Shown here piece after piece: positions 50,865-60,958 of a stretch of 64,000 nucleotides of DNA (position 1 is the first letter of the stretch; every line of letters starts with the position of its first letter). Source of the DNA: CAZADH01 sp964483805. Lineage in GTDB: Bacteria > Muiribacteriota > Ozemobacteria > Ozemobacterales > Ozemobacteraceae. The stretch spans positions 1 through 64,000 of the forward strand of contig CAZADH010000003.1 of the NCBI GenBank assembly GCA_964483805.1, in the 5' to 3' direction. Below the pieces are notes generated by a model. The model saw nothing but the letters and a program-made list of their open reading frames with translations, was not told the origin of the DNA and did no database searches. The translations under genes were made by a program, and so were the position numbers.

Positions 50865-52481
50865 ATGACAGCACTTCATCAGACCGGGGCACCACGCATG
50901 GCCACCACCCGAAAAACCTCGTCCAAGCGCACATCCGCGAGCAAACCGCCCGCGGCCACGGGCGACGCGACGTTGCAGGCACTGATCGACGCCATCGCTC
51001 TCGACGAGGAACTGGTTCTCGCCAATCTCGCGTTCGATCCGACCATCGCGGGTCGACAATTGAAACAGCGCAACTTCGGGGTTAACGATTTTGCGGGCAT
51101 CGAGGGCAACCGTGTGCTCCTCGGAACCATGTTGGCCTGCCTCGATGCCGAAGAGACCCTCAACCTGCCCAACCTGATGGCCCGCCTCGAACACGAGAAC
51201 AAGGCCGGTCGCAGCAAACTCGAGGTGGCCGGCGGTCGCGACCGGGTGCATCGGCTGTTCACCAGCCCTTTTTCGGCGCCCGGCGTGAAGCTGCTCGAAG
51301 ACATCGACCCGGTCGTCGAGAGCATCCGCGACCGCAATCTCCGCGTCGAGGCACGACGCTCGATGATCGAGTACGCCGAGAAGGTGGCCCGCCCCGACCT
51401 CGACGGCTACGAAACCATCCACAATTGCATCCAGGCGCTGCGCCAGTTGTTCATGCAGCGATCCTACGGACAGATGACCGGTCTCGACGCCAATATCGAA
51501 GAGATGCGCGAACTCATCTCTGCCAATCAACAGAAGAAGAAAAGCTATCTGGGTTACAACGTCGAGTTCCCGATTCTGCAGGAGCGCCTGAACGGCATCC
51601 AGAAAGAGTTCTACCTCATGGTCGCCGGTGCGGGCATGGGCAAGACCACATTTGCCACCCAACTGGCCTGGGAACTCGCCCTCCAGAACCCCGAGCTGTC
51701 AGTGATCTTCTGCTCACTCGATCAGAACCGTCTCGACGTTTCGGCCAAGATGATCTCGCAGTGCGCCGAGGTGCCGATCGATTACGTGCGCAACCCTTAT
51801 GTGACCAATATCGCCTTCGAAAAGAAGCGCCAGGAGGGTCTCGAGAAGGTTGCCGGCATGCGCGATCGTATCACCGTCGTCGACGAGAACAACGGGGTTC
51901 TCTACCTCGACGATATCAAACGCCTGGCCCGCCGCACGCGGCTGAAGTGGGGCGGTGACGTGGCGTTGGTCATCGACCCGATCATGAAGATCCGCCTCAA
52001 GGAGCACGGGCTCAAATTCAATGAGAAGGCCAACGTGCTCGCTTCCGAATTGAAGAGTCTTGCCGCGACCGAAGGCATCACGGTGTTTGCCACCGCCGGC
52101 CTGCCCAAAGCCATCAGCAATCGCCGGCCCGAACGCGAAGATCTCGAAGAGATCGTCGGCCTGTTGTACGATCCATACGCTGTATTCTTTTTGTATTGCG
52201 ACTATCTGACCAACTTCGACACCCCGTTTCTCGAGTGGCAATGGGGCAAAGACAACTTCATGATTCCGATTTCCGAACTGACTCTGGCCAAGTACAAGAT
52301 GGGCCAGATCCGCAGCCGCATCTTCTATCGCTACTACGAATCATTCAGTAAATACAAAGAGTGCGCCCCCCAGGAAGTCGAGAATTACAACGCCATGATC
52401 GAAAACCTCGAGAAGTTCAAAGACCAGAAGACGACGAAGCCGCACGCCGGTGACGGCAAGGGTCGTCAGGAGGAGTTCTGA
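50865..52481 (+). CDS. DnaB-like RecA-fold ATPase (divergent)
   Basis: 538 residues from ATG 50865. The N-terminal 200 residues have a DnaB-type helical hairpin feel (LQALIDAIALDEELVLANLA; LPNLMARLEHENKAGRSKLE). The C-terminal half is a RecA-like core with Walker A AGAGMGKTTFATQLAWEL (Lys near residue 260), followed by SVIFCSLDQNRLDVSAKMIS. Walker B is VALVIDPIMKI, rather than the VIDYLQL of true DnaB. It lacks the usual DnaB C-terminal loops, so it is probably not the replicative helicase. It heads a plus-strand run with the TPR and HEAT genes, with 2-base and 5-base gaps, so a shared role is likely. Confidence 0.7.
   Translation: MTALHQTGAPRMATTRKTSSKRTSASKPPAATGDATLQALIDAIALDEELVLANLAFDPTIAGRQLKQRNFGVNDFAGIEGNRVLLGTMLACLDAEETLNLPNLMARLEHENKAGRSKLEVAGGRDRVHRLFTSPFSAPGVKLLEDIDPVVESIRDRNLRVEARRSMIEYAEKVARPDLDGYETIHNCIQALRQLFMQRSYGQMTGLDANIEEMRELISANQQKKKSYLGYNVEFPILQERLNGIQKEFYLMVAGAGMGKTTFATQLAWELALQNPELSVIFCSLDQNRLDVSAKMISQCAEVPIDYVRNPYVTNIAFEKKRQEGLEKVAGMRDRITVVDENNGVLYLDDIKRLARRTRLKWGGDVALVIDPIMKIRLKEHGLKFNEKANVLASELKSLAATEGITVFATAGLPKAISNRRPEREDLEEIVGLLYDPYAVFFLYCDYLTNFDTPFLEWQWGKDNFMIPISELTLAKYKMGQIRSRIFYRYYESFSKYKECAPQEVENYNAMIENLEKFKDQKTTKPHAGDGKGRQEEF
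52175..52185. repeat. ATAC-N3-GTAT palindrome, copy 9 (ATACGCTGTAT)
   Basis: Inside the DnaB-like gene; a further GTATTG lies 10 bases downstream. Confidence 0.7.
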
Positions 52482-52483
52482 CC

Positions 52484-54385
52484 GTGGAAACAGCACGAGA
52501 TCTCTACGGGCAGGGCGTCGAGTTTCAGGCCAAAGGGCTGTTCGACCTCGCCATTCAATCGTATAACAAGGCGCTGAAGCTCGACAGCGAGAACCTCGAC
52601 GTCATGATCAACCTGGGCGCCGCGTATTTGCAGAAGGGCTTGCCCGAGAAAGCCAGCCAGGTCCTGGGCCAGATTCTCGAGCGCAACCCCGACCACGCCA
52701 TGGCGTTGTTCAATCTTGGCAAGGTCCATCTGTATCGCGACGAAGCCGAGAAAGCCCTGGCCGTGTTCGAGCACGCCCAGGCGGTTCTGCCGCACGACCT
52801 CGATGTTCGCCGCAGCATCGGCCAATGCTTGATGCACCTCGATCGTACCGATGAAGCAATGGCCGTGTTCCAGAGTCTCCTCGAACCCCTGGCCGACGAT
52901 CCGACCGTACCCCTCGATCTGGGGCGCCTGTTGTTGCGCCGCGACCACCCCGAACAAGCGCTGGGCATGCTCAAGCGTGCGGTGACCATCGCTCCCGATC
53001 ATACCGAAGCATTGACCTTGCTGGCGCGGGCGCACCTGGCGATGAATGCCCCCGACAAGGCCTTGACTGCGCTCAAGCGGGCGCAGATGAGCGACCCGCG
53101 CAATCCGGAATTGCACACGATGATGGTCGATGTGCTGCTCGAAAAGAAAGACCTCGAAGCCGCTGTCACCCACCTCAAACATGCGGTGAGTGCCGACCCC
53201 GCCTCGCCAACGTTGAAACGCAAACTCGAAGAATTGACGCGCCGCCTGCCCGTGCTCAAAAAGCGCATCGGCACCTCGACGTTGGTCGAGAAGGCAAGCC
53301 CGTATGAAACCGAGGTCTACGACATCCTCGACGCGCTCTACGATGGTCGCACCCAGCTCGAGCACGCCATCGCCGCGATGAAGACGCTGCTCGAACGCGA
53401 CGCCACCGACCTGTTCATCGCCGATGAACTGGCGAACCTGCTCTTTCAGGGCCGGCGGTACGACGAGGCAACCGAGCTGTATTCGCGCATCCACCTTGCC
53501 GATCCCGGGCAGGTCCGACATCGCATCAATCTGGCCAAATCCTTGGCGCTTCAGGGCGAGGTCACCGAAGCCAAAGCGTTCCTCACCGATTCCGCTCGTG
53601 ACTTTCCGCGCTCGCTCGAATTGCCGCTGGCCCAGGTCGAGCTGTGTCTGCTCGAACGCGATTTCACCACGGCTCGAACGGTGCTCGAATCGACCTTGGC
53701 CAAACATCCGACCGAGGATCCGCACGCGTTGTTCCTGCTCGGGTACATCTCATTTCGGCAGGGCAACCTCGATTTCGCCCAGACGACGTTCAAAAAACTG
53801 CTCAAAATCTCGCCCGACGATGAAGAGGTCGTGTTGTGGTGGTCGCGTTTGATGATTCTGCGCGGGACGCCGCGTGAAGCGCTGCCCATGTGGGACCGTT
53901 TTCAAGACGGGATTCAGAGCCTGGTCGAGATCATCACTCGCATCGAACTGCTGATGGCGGCCGGCGAGAACAGCGACGCGGTCAAGGCTCTGCTGCTGAC
54001 GGTCAAGCACCACGAACCGCGCTTTCTCGAGGATCACCTGCTGTTCGGCAAAGCGTATTTTTATTCCGGGGATTTTCACAGCGCCATGGAGAAGTTTCAG
54101 GGTGTGCTCGCCGAGGAACCGAACAATGCCGAGGCACTCACCTTCGCCGCCATCACCTGGTTGATCCGCAACAAGACCCCGCGGTTCTGGTCGATGTGGC
54201 AACGGGCCATCGAAGCCGACTCGCTGCATCCGGTACTGTCGGGCCTCGTTCTGCGGCGCTTGCTTACTTTCACCCAACTCGAACGCATGCTGGCAGAAAC
54301 GGCCAAAATTCGCGATCTCATCGTGCAGACCGAGCTCGACAAGGCCCGATTGCAGCATTTCCTGACGCTGGCCCGCACCCCATAA
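52484..54385 (+). CDS. TPR-repeat protein
   Basis: 633 residues from GTG 52484. At least nine tetratricopeptide units run through it (GVEFQAKGLFDLAIQSYNKA; LGAAYLQKGLPEKASQVLGQ; LLARAHLAMNAPDKALTALK; LGYISFRQGNLDFAQTTFKK). No signal peptide or other domain. A protein-protein scaffold acting in the cytoplasm. It starts 2 bases after the DnaB-like gene. Confidence 0.85.
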   Translation: METARDLYGQGVEFQAKGLFDLAIQSYNKALKLDSENLDVMINLGAAYLQKGLPEKASQVLGQILERNPDHAMALFNLGKVHLYRDEAEKALAVFEHAQAVLPHDLDVRRSIGQCLMHLDRTDEAMAVFQSLLEPLADDPTVPLDLGRLLLRRDHPEQALGMLKRAVTIAPDHTEALTLLARAHLAMNAPDKALTALKRAQMSDPRNPELHTMMVDVLLEKKDLEAAVTHLKHAVSADPASPTLKRKLEELTRRLPVLKKRIGTSTLVEKASPYETEVYDILDALYDGRTQLEHAIAAMKTLLERDATDLFIADELANLLFQGRRYDEATELYSRIHLADPGQVRHRINLAKSLALQGEVTEAKAFLTDSARDFPRSLELPLAQVELCLLERDFTTARTVLESTLAKHPTEDPHALFLLGYISFRQGNLDFAQTTFKKLLKISPDDEEVVLWWSRLMILRGTPREALPMWDRFQDGIQSLVEIITRIELLMAAGENSDAVKALLLTVKHHEPRFLEDHLLFGKAYFYSGDFHSAMEKFQGVLAEEPNNAEALTFAAITWLIRNKTPRFWSMWQRAIEADSLHPVLSGLVLRRLLTFTQLERMLAETAKIRDLIVQTELDKARLQHFLTLARTP

Positions 54386-54390
54386 ACACC

Positions 54391-55839
54391 ATGACCGACA
54401 AGTCACCGACCCCGCTACCCCAGAAAACCCTCAACCGCAATGTGCCGCTGTTGCGCCGACGCTTTCGTCGCCTCGCCCGCGTGCGCGGCGCCCGTCTGAC
54501 CCGCGATATCGGTGACTTCATCGACCTGCGCGGCTTTGCGATGCCGGTCCTGCTCACCGACCTTCATCGTCTTCCCGTCGAAGTGCAGCGGGTGGTGGCC
54601 GGGGTTCTCGAGGATTACTTCTTTTTTCATCCTGACCGCGGCATTCGCCACTTTCCGCGTTTGCTTGCGTGCGCCACGCAACTCGACGCCTCGGTGCGCC
54701 GACACCTGATTCCGGCCATCGCCGACGTAGCGGCCCGGGGTGGGACCCGCCTGGCCGGCACCGAACGCCTCGGCGACGCAGCGCGCGTCCTGCTCGAAGC
54801 CGCCGACACCGATCTGTTGCGCCAGGCCAAGGCCATCGAAGTCCTGGCCGGCACCGACGATCCGAGCCATCTTCCTGCAGTGTTGGCCGCTCTGGCGCGC
54901 GCCACCGATGCCATCGATTCCTACGAGGGGTTTTCGCTCGCCGAAACCGCTTTGTTTGCCGTCAAGAGGCTTGGTGGCGAGGCCACCTTGTGCTTGCTCA
55001 TCAATGCCGAGTCGTCCGCGGCCCGCCAACTGCTGCGGCTGCACTTCGGGGAACAGCGCACGGCCACCATCGTTGCGCCGGTGCTGGCTGCGTTGAGCCG
55101 GTTCGACGAGAATCGCGCACAATTGTTGTTGAAATTCATCGAACTGGCTGAGTATCCGACGCCCTTCTTCGCGATGGTGCAAGAAGGCTTGAACCATTCC
55201 AGCAAATGGATCCGCCAGACGGCCTCGGCCACGGCGGCACGCCTGGGTAAATCCATCGAACTGACCCGATTGTTCGAGTTGCTCGAAGATCCGGCTCCCG
55301 AGGTCCGACTCATGGCCGCATCGTCCCTCGGCCATATCGATCGTCCCGAGGTCGTGACCCGCCTGACCGCGATGGCGCAAGCGCCCCACGAAACCCGCGA
55401 AATCCGCCTGAATGCGTTGTATTCACTGCACCAGTTGCGCAAAGAAGAAGCGCTGGCGGAACTGGCAGCGTCGCCCATTCCCGAGGTGGCACGCCCGGCA
55501 CTCGGGTTGGCCTCCCTGCTGAAAGAGCGCAAACAGGGGTTGACCGAGTTGCTGGCCGCACTGCCGGATGCCGATGACCGGGCCGTGGCCGACCTGATCC
55601 ACTACGTGGCCGAGATGGCGCGGGCCGACGATCTGCCCAGGCTGTTGGCGGCCAGCGATGGTCTCGCTCCCAGCGGTCGTCTTGTTTTCACCGAGTTCCT
55701 CGGCCGGTTTCTCCACACCCACGCCGGCCCTCTCCTCGACAAAACGTTGGCGGGCCTGCCATCAACACAACGGTCGGCACTCGAACCTCTCCTGCCCAGG
55801 CGAGGGCCATTGACACCCGTGCCCGGACACGAAGTCTAG
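54391..55839 (+). CDS. HEAT-repeat protein
   Basis: 482 residues. Helical repeats are clearest in the second half (WIRQTASATAARLGKSIELT; EVRLMAASSLGHIDRPEVVT; IRLNALYSLHQLRKEEALAE), typical HEAT units. The basic N-terminus (NVPLLRRRFRRLARVRGARL) could bind nucleic acid. No enzyme motif. Part of the three-gene run with the TPR and DnaB-like genes. Confidence 0.8.
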   Translation: MTDKSPTPLPQKTLNRNVPLLRRRFRRLARVRGARLTRDIGDFIDLRGFAMPVLLTDLHRLPVEVQRVVAGVLEDYFFFHPDRGIRHFPRLLACATQLDASVRRHLIPAIADVAARGGTRLAGTERLGDAARVLLEAADTDLLRQAKAIEVLAGTDDPSHLPAVLAALARATDAIDSYEGFSLAETALFAVKRLGGEATLCLLINAESSAARQLLRLHFGEQRTATIVAPVLAALSRFDENRAQLLLKFIELAEYPTPFFAMVQEGLNHSSKWIRQTASATAARLGKSIELTRLFELLEDPAPEVRLMAASSLGHIDRPEVVTRLTAMAQAPHETREIRLNALYSLHQLRKEEALAELAASPIPEVARPALGLASLLKERKQGLTELLAALPDADDRAVADLIHYVAEMARADDLPRLLAASDGLAPSGRLVFTEFLGRFLHTHAGPLLDKTLAGLPSTQRSALEPLLPRRGPLTPVPGHEV

Positions 55840-55854
55840 GCAAACCATTTGAGA

Positions 55855-55871
55855 TGTATTTTGTAAATACA
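55855..55871. promoter_or_regulatory. Palindrome upstream of the hybrid kinase gene
   Basis: Perfect TGTATTT-TGT-AAATACA (7+3+7), 32 bases before ATG 55904. It contains the half-sites GTAT and ATAC in inverted order relative to the genome-wide motif. Candidate operator. Confidence 0.55.
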
Positions 55872-55903
55872 ACACACGCGCACCCGCCCGAGACCAACTC
55901 CTG

Positions 55904-58900
55904 ATGTCAACCGTTGTCGTCAGCGAGTTGATTTTGCTGCATGCGGTCGCACTCCTGGCCCTGGGCGCTTGGTTTCATGCCATCCGCCATCGCATCGGCA
56001 ACGTCGTCGCGTGGCAGATCGACGGTCTTGGTTTCGGCTTTCTCGTTACCGCGCGCGCGCTCGATCTGCTCTCACCGCTGTCTGACCACCTGATCCTCGA
56101 TGTTGCCCGGGTGGGCAGCCTGTGGTGCGCTTTTGCGATCTTCGCCGACCAGTTGTGGCGCGTTCTGGGCTCGATGATCGACGTGCCCGCCACCCACCGG
56201 CCGAGGTTCCACCTGGTTGTTGGTGGAGTCGCCTTGTCGGCATTGATCGTCGCCGGATTCAGCGGGTTCGAACTCGTCCTGCGCACGCTTCTCGTTCCCG
56301 CAGTGGCGATTCTGGCCGCGCGGGTGATCCACTTGCGCGCCGCCATACATTGCCAGGACATGAATGCTTTGCGCGTTTTCATGACGCTGCTGGGTCCCGG
56401 CGCCTTCCTTGCCCACGCCTTCGGCACACCACAGCCCATGGTGTTTGCGCCGGCCTGGCTGGCATCAATCTGGACGCCAACCATGGCCGAGATTGCGCTG
56501 CTCATTCAGTTGGGTACCGCTTTGCTCATGCTGCCGACCGTGGGGTTCTACACCCAACGCCTCGCGGCTGCCGTTGCACCATCGCCCTTCGGCGCCAATC
56601 GCTGGCGAGCCCTCGCCCTTTCGGCAATCTTGTTGTCAGTCGTGCTGCTGGCCGGTCTCGCCGTCGATCAACGCGTGGCCGGTTACGCCAGAGAAGAACT
56701 GGTCAAACAAGGGGCTGTCGTTATCGAGAACGTCGTGCGCGATCTCGACACCCAGATACAGGCGGCGGAACAGGCGGCGCGCCTGTTGGCCGGAACAGCC
56801 CGTGTCATCACGTTGTTTTCCGACCCGTCACCCGCCGCTCTCGACGCCGTCCACCAAGCACTCGACCACTTCAATGGCGTTCTGCATACGTCCGTGTGCT
56901 ATCTGATGACGGCCACGGGAACCGTGATCGCCACCTCGAATCGGTTCGAACGCAACAGCTTCATGGGCCAGAACTACGCATTTCGCCCCTATTTCAAAGA
57001 AGCGCTGCACGGCAACACCGGAATCTACCTGGCCCGCGGCGTAACCTCCCAGGAAGTCGGCCTGTACGCGGCCCGACCCGTCGTAACCTCATCAAATACG
57101 GTAGGAATCATCACGGTCAAGGCTCCGCTCGGACGCATCGGCCTTCCGGACGACTTCGGTGATCGCGTTGCGTTGGTCTCTCCGGATGGGGTCATCCTCA
57201 CCACCAACCATGCCCCCTGGAGTTTTTGCTCGGTATGGCCATTGACGGCAGAGCATTACGACCGCGTTCGCCATTCACGGCAGTTCGGCGATTTGTCATC
57301 GAGAGCAGTCCTGTTGCCGGTGATGCCGGCCGACCGGGCGACCGTCGATATCGAGAACCGATCCTGGTTCGTCCAGCGACGCGCCACCCGCATCGCCGGT
57401 TGGCAGATCATGATGTGGCAGCGTGCGCGGATCGTGGCGGATTACCAGGTGTTCATACTTCTGCTCACTTTGTTGCTGGCTGCGATGGTGGTCATCAATC
57501 TCGTGGGCCTGAGCCGGTCGATCGACATCACCGATCGAATCGCACGTTCGGAGCAGCGTTTCAAGACGATGATGCGTGGCGCCCCGGACGCCATGCTCAT
57601 TTTCGATGCGGCATCCCACAAGATCACCGACGTGAACGCTGCCTGCGAGCGCCTGCTCGGGCACCCCCACACCCAATTGCTGCAGATGAGCTACCTCGAA
57701 CTCTCCGCCGCCACGAGAACCGAGGTCGAAGAGAATACGCGGGCCACCCTCGCCGCCGGCGAGCTGTTTGTGCCGCTGCATCGGTTCAAGCGCGCCGACG
57801 GTTCAACCGTCAGTGCCGAACTGAAAGCCACGGTGCTGTCGCTCGAGAATCACGATAGCCTGCTGGTGTTTGCCCGCGACATCAGCGAGCGTGAGAAACG
57901 CGAAACCATGCTGCATCGCCTGTCGTTGGCCGTCGAACAGAGCGCAAGCATGGTCCTGGTCACCGATACTCGCGGCAATATTGCGTATTGCAACCCCGCC
58001 TTCAGTCGGATCACGGGCTACTCGATCAGCGAGCTGATGGGACGCAACACCTCGTTGCTCAAATCGGGCATGACTGCGCCCGGGGTGTATCTCGACCTGT
58101 GGATGCATCTGGCCGCGGGCCAGGAATGGCGTGGCGAGTTCATCAACCGCCGGAAGAACGGCGAGTTTTTCTGGGTCACCGCCGCGATCTCGCCGGTGCG
58201 CGACACCGCAGGGGTCGTCGAGAACTTCATGGCGATCATGACCGACATCACCGAGCGACGGCGCACCGAGCAGGCGCTCAAGGAAGCCCGCGACTTCCTC
58301 GAAACGGTTCTCGACACGGCACTGGCGCTGATCGTCGGCCTCGACCGCAACGGCCGGATCATGTTCGGCAATCGCTGCTTCGCCGAGTTGGTGGGTCGCG
58401 AACGCGAGGATGTCATCGGCTCACACTTTATTCAGACCTTCATCGCCGGCGAGGCAGCGCCTCGCATCGAAAAACAGATGACCACGGCTCTGGCGGGGCA
58501 AGCCGGCGCCATCCGCTTTGAGTGTCCGCTCATCGACGCCAAGAATCAACGACGGTTGGTCGAGTGGAACACCGGAGTGATTCGCGACGACCGCGGCCAG
58601 GTGCAGATGGTTCTCGCCACCGGAATCGACATCACCGAACGCAAGAATGCCGAGGGCGCACTGCAGCAGGCCAAAGAGGTCAGTGACCGTTCGAACCTGC
58701 AATTGCTCGAACTCAACCGCCGCCTCGAGGAGGCCACGCGCCAGGCCACCGAACTCGCGGCCTCAGCGGAGCGGGCCAATTCGGCCAAGAGTGACTTCCT
58801 GGCGACGATGAGTCATGAAATCCGCACGCCGATGAACTCGATCATCGGTCTGACCGAACTGATGTTCGATCTCTCACCCAACGCCGAGCAGCGGGAGTAT

Positions 58901-60958
58901 CTGACCATGATCCGCTCGTCGGCGAGCACTCTGCTGACACTGATCAACGATATTCTCGACTTCGCCAAGATCGAGGCGCGCAAAATCACGCTCGAGAACA
59001 TCGCCTTCGACATGCGTGATGTCATCGAGGAGACCGTCCTGTCGTTGGCCATCCGCGCACATGACAAGGGTCTCGAACTGCTGTGCCAGATTGCTCCCGA
59101 CATACCGACGCAGGTCATTGGCGACCCCCTGCGTTTCCGCCAGATCATTTTCAATCTGGTCGGCAACGCCATCAAATTCACGGAACGCGGCGAGGTCACC
59201 ATCGAACTGATGCGCGACCAGACCCCCGGAACTCCCGGCGGCATGCATCTCGTGGTACGCGATACCGGCATCGGCATCCCCGAAGAACGAATTCAGCGCA
59301 TATTTACGCCGTATTCACAGGCCGACGCCTCGACCTCCCGCCAGTTCGGCGGCACCGGCCTGGGGTTGACCATTTCGCTGCGCTTGCTCGAACTGATGGG
59401 AGGCCGCATCTGGGTCGACAGTCGCGTGGGCGAGGGAAGCACGTTCCACGTGGTCGTGCCGCTCGTCCCGATCTGCGACAAACCGACCGCCATCAGTGCC
59501 ACCGAATCCCTCAACGGCATCACCGCCCTGGTCATCGACGATCACCGCACCACCCGCATGTGGTTGAACGACACCCTCCGGCACTGGGGCATGCAGGCAA
59601 TGCAAACCGACTCGCTCGCAGGCGCGGTGCAGGCCATCAAGAGTGCAGTTACTCCGTTCCGCATCGTGATTCTCGACCAAGACCTGCCCCTGCCGACCGG
59701 CGAAACCGGGTCGTCGAGCCAGCTCATCCACGAGGCATTTTCGCCTCGAGATGCCGGACACATCATCACCCTGGGCACCCTTGGTCGCGTCGGTGGCGAC
59801 CGCTCGCCCCGTGCCATCCGCCACACCCATCTGCTCAAACCCGTACGCCAGCGCGAGCTGCTACGCGCACTGCTGTCGGCGATCTCGGGTCGTGAGGTAC
59901 CACTGCCGGTTTCCGAACACCCGACACCACCTGTGTCCAGTGCGATTACCCCGGCAACGGCCGGCCCGGCCCCGCACCACGGAAGCGGCCCTGTGGCCGC
60001 TGCGCCCTCGGTCTGGCCGACGGGCCGACAACCCGCGCCACCGCTGTCAGATCTCCGGTTGCTCGTGGTCGAAGACAACCCAGTCAACCAACGCCTGGCG
60101 AGCCGCATGCTGGCCCGCATGGGTCACCAGGTCGACATCGTCGACGATGGAGAGAAAGCACTGACGGCCATCCGCGCCGGAAACTACGACATCGTCCTGA
60201 TGGACGTGCAGATGCCGATCATGGATGGGCTCACGGCAACCCAGACCCTGCGCACCGAAGAACGCCAGACCGGTCGACACCAGCTCGTTGTCGCCATGAC
60301 CGCCCACGCCATGAAGGGTGATCGCGAACGGTGCCTCGAAGCCGGCATGGACAGTTATCTGTCGAAACCGGTGAAAGCAGAGGAACTCAACGCCATCATC
60401 CAGGATCTCCTGCATCGTCAAGCTGAGCGCGAACCTCCACCCGCCGACGCCGCCACCACTTTGGTCCAACCACCGGTAGCCAACGAAAGGGGCACACCAC
60501 CGACGCCGCCTGCTGAACCGACCGCCGAGGCGGCGCCCGCAACCACCCCACCAGCAGCGGCCCCCCCGGTCGAGTCGGCGCCATCCCCCGAGATCGGTGC
60601 GACTGCCCAGCCCATATTCGATGAGAAACACCTGCTCTCGCGCATCGACAACGACCGCGATCTGTTGGCAGAACTCATCGACATCTTCGTCGGCAGCACC
60701 CCCGAACTGCTCGATCGCATCGAGCAGGCAGCGAACGCTGGCGACGCCGTCAAGGTCGAACACACCGCGCACACCGTGAAGGGCGCCGTCGGCAACTTCG
60801 CTGCCGAACCGGCCCGCCAGGTTGCCTTCACCATCGAGAAACTCGGCAGGGCCAAGGATCTGAGCACCGTTCTCGAGCACCTGAGCAACCTGCGCCAGTT
60901 GATCGACCAGACCGTTCGTGAGTTGCGGGCTCTGGTCGAGCGGATGCCGAAGGGATGA
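55904..60958 (+). CDS. Hybrid sensor histidine kinase with PAS repeats, two receivers and Hpt
   Basis: 1684 residues. Order: an N-terminal multi-TM region (about 1-240, seven hydrophobic segments), an extracytoplasmic Cache-like sensor (about 260-510), TM, then three PAS/PAC units (about 550-920), HisKA with phospho-acceptor His971 in TMSHEIRTPMNSIIGL, HATPase with GDPLRFRQIIFNLVGNAIKF and GTGLGLTISLRLLELMGG, receiver 1 with Asp1258 (ILDQDLPLP), receiver 2 with Asp1434 (IVLMDVQMPIMDG), a Pro/Ala-rich linker, and an Hpt domain with His1623 (HTAHTVKGAVGN). A complete phosphorelay in one chain; the final response regulator is elsewhere. Overlaps nfo by 4 bases. Confidence 0.92.
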   Translation: MSTVVVSELILLHAVALLALGAWFHAIRHRIGNVVAWQIDGLGFGFLVTARALDLLSPLSDHLILDVARVGSLWCAFAIFADQLWRVLGSMIDVPATHRPRFHLVVGGVALSALIVAGFSGFELVLRTLLVPAVAILAARVIHLRAAIHCQDMNALRVFMTLLGPGAFLAHAFGTPQPMVFAPAWLASIWTPTMAEIALLIQLGTALLMLPTVGFYTQRLAAAVAPSPFGANRWRALALSAILLSVVLLAGLAVDQRVAGYAREELVKQGAVVIENVVRDLDTQIQAAEQAARLLAGTARVITLFSDPSPAALDAVHQALDHFNGVLHTSVCYLMTATGTVIATSNRFERNSFMGQNYAFRPYFKEALHGNTGIYLARGVTSQEVGLYAARPVVTSSNTVGIITVKAPLGRIGLPDDFGDRVALVSPDGVILTTNHAPWSFCSVWPLTAEHYDRVRHSRQFGDLSSRAVLLPVMPADRATVDIENRSWFVQRRATRIAGWQIMMWQRARIVADYQVFILLLTLLLAAMVVINLVGLSRSIDITDRIARSEQRFKTMMRGAPDAMLIFDAASHKITDVNAACERLLGHPHTQLLQMSYLELSAATRTEVEENTRATLAAGELFVPLHRFKRADGSTVSAELKATVLSLENHDSLLVFARDISEREKRETMLHRLSLAVEQSASMVLVTDTRGNIAYCNPAFSRITGYSISELMGRNTSLLKSGMTAPGVYLDLWMHLAAGQEWRGEFINRRKNGEFFWVTAAISPVRDTAGVVENFMAIMTDITERRRTEQALKEARDFLETVLDTALALIVGLDRNGRIMFGNRCFAELVGREREDVIGSHFIQTFIAGEAAPRIEKQMTTALAGQAGAIRFECPLIDAKNQRRLVEWNTGVIRDDRGQVQMVLATGIDITERKNAEGALQQAKEVSDRSNLQLLELNRRLEEATRQATELAASAERANSAKSDFLATMSHEIRTPMNSIIGLTELMFDLSPNAEQREYLTMIRSSASTLLTLINDILDFAKIEARKITLENIAFDMRDVIEETVLSLAIRAHDKGLELLCQIAPDIPTQVIGDPLRFRQIIFNLVGNAIKFTERGEVTIELMRDQTPGTPGGMHLVVRDTGIGIPEERIQRIFTPYSQADASTSRQFGGTGLGLTISLRLLELMGGRIWVDSRVGEGSTFHVVVPLVPICDKPTAISATESLNGITALVIDDHRTTRMWLNDTLRHWGMQAMQTDSLAGAVQAIKSAVTPFRIVILDQDLPLPTGETGSSSQLIHEAFSPRDAGHIITLGTLGRVGGDRSPRAIRHTHLLKPVRQRELLRALLSAISGREVPLPVSEHPTPPVSSAITPATAGPAPHHGSGPVAAAPSVWPTGRQPAPPLSDLRLLVVEDNPVNQRLASRMLARMGHQVDIVDDGEKALTAIRAGNYDIVLMDVQMPIMDGLTATQTLRTEERQTGRHQLVVAMTAHAMKGDRERCLEAGMDSYLSKPVKAEELNAIIQDLLHRQAEREPPPADAATTLVQPPVANERGTPPTPPAEPTAEAAPATTPPAAAPPVESAPSPEIGATAQPIFDEKHLLSRIDNDRDLLAELIDIFVGSTPELLDRIEQAANAGDAVKVEHTAHTVKGAVGNFAAEPARQVAFTIEKLGRAKDLSTVLEHLSNLRQLIDQTVRELRALVERMPKG

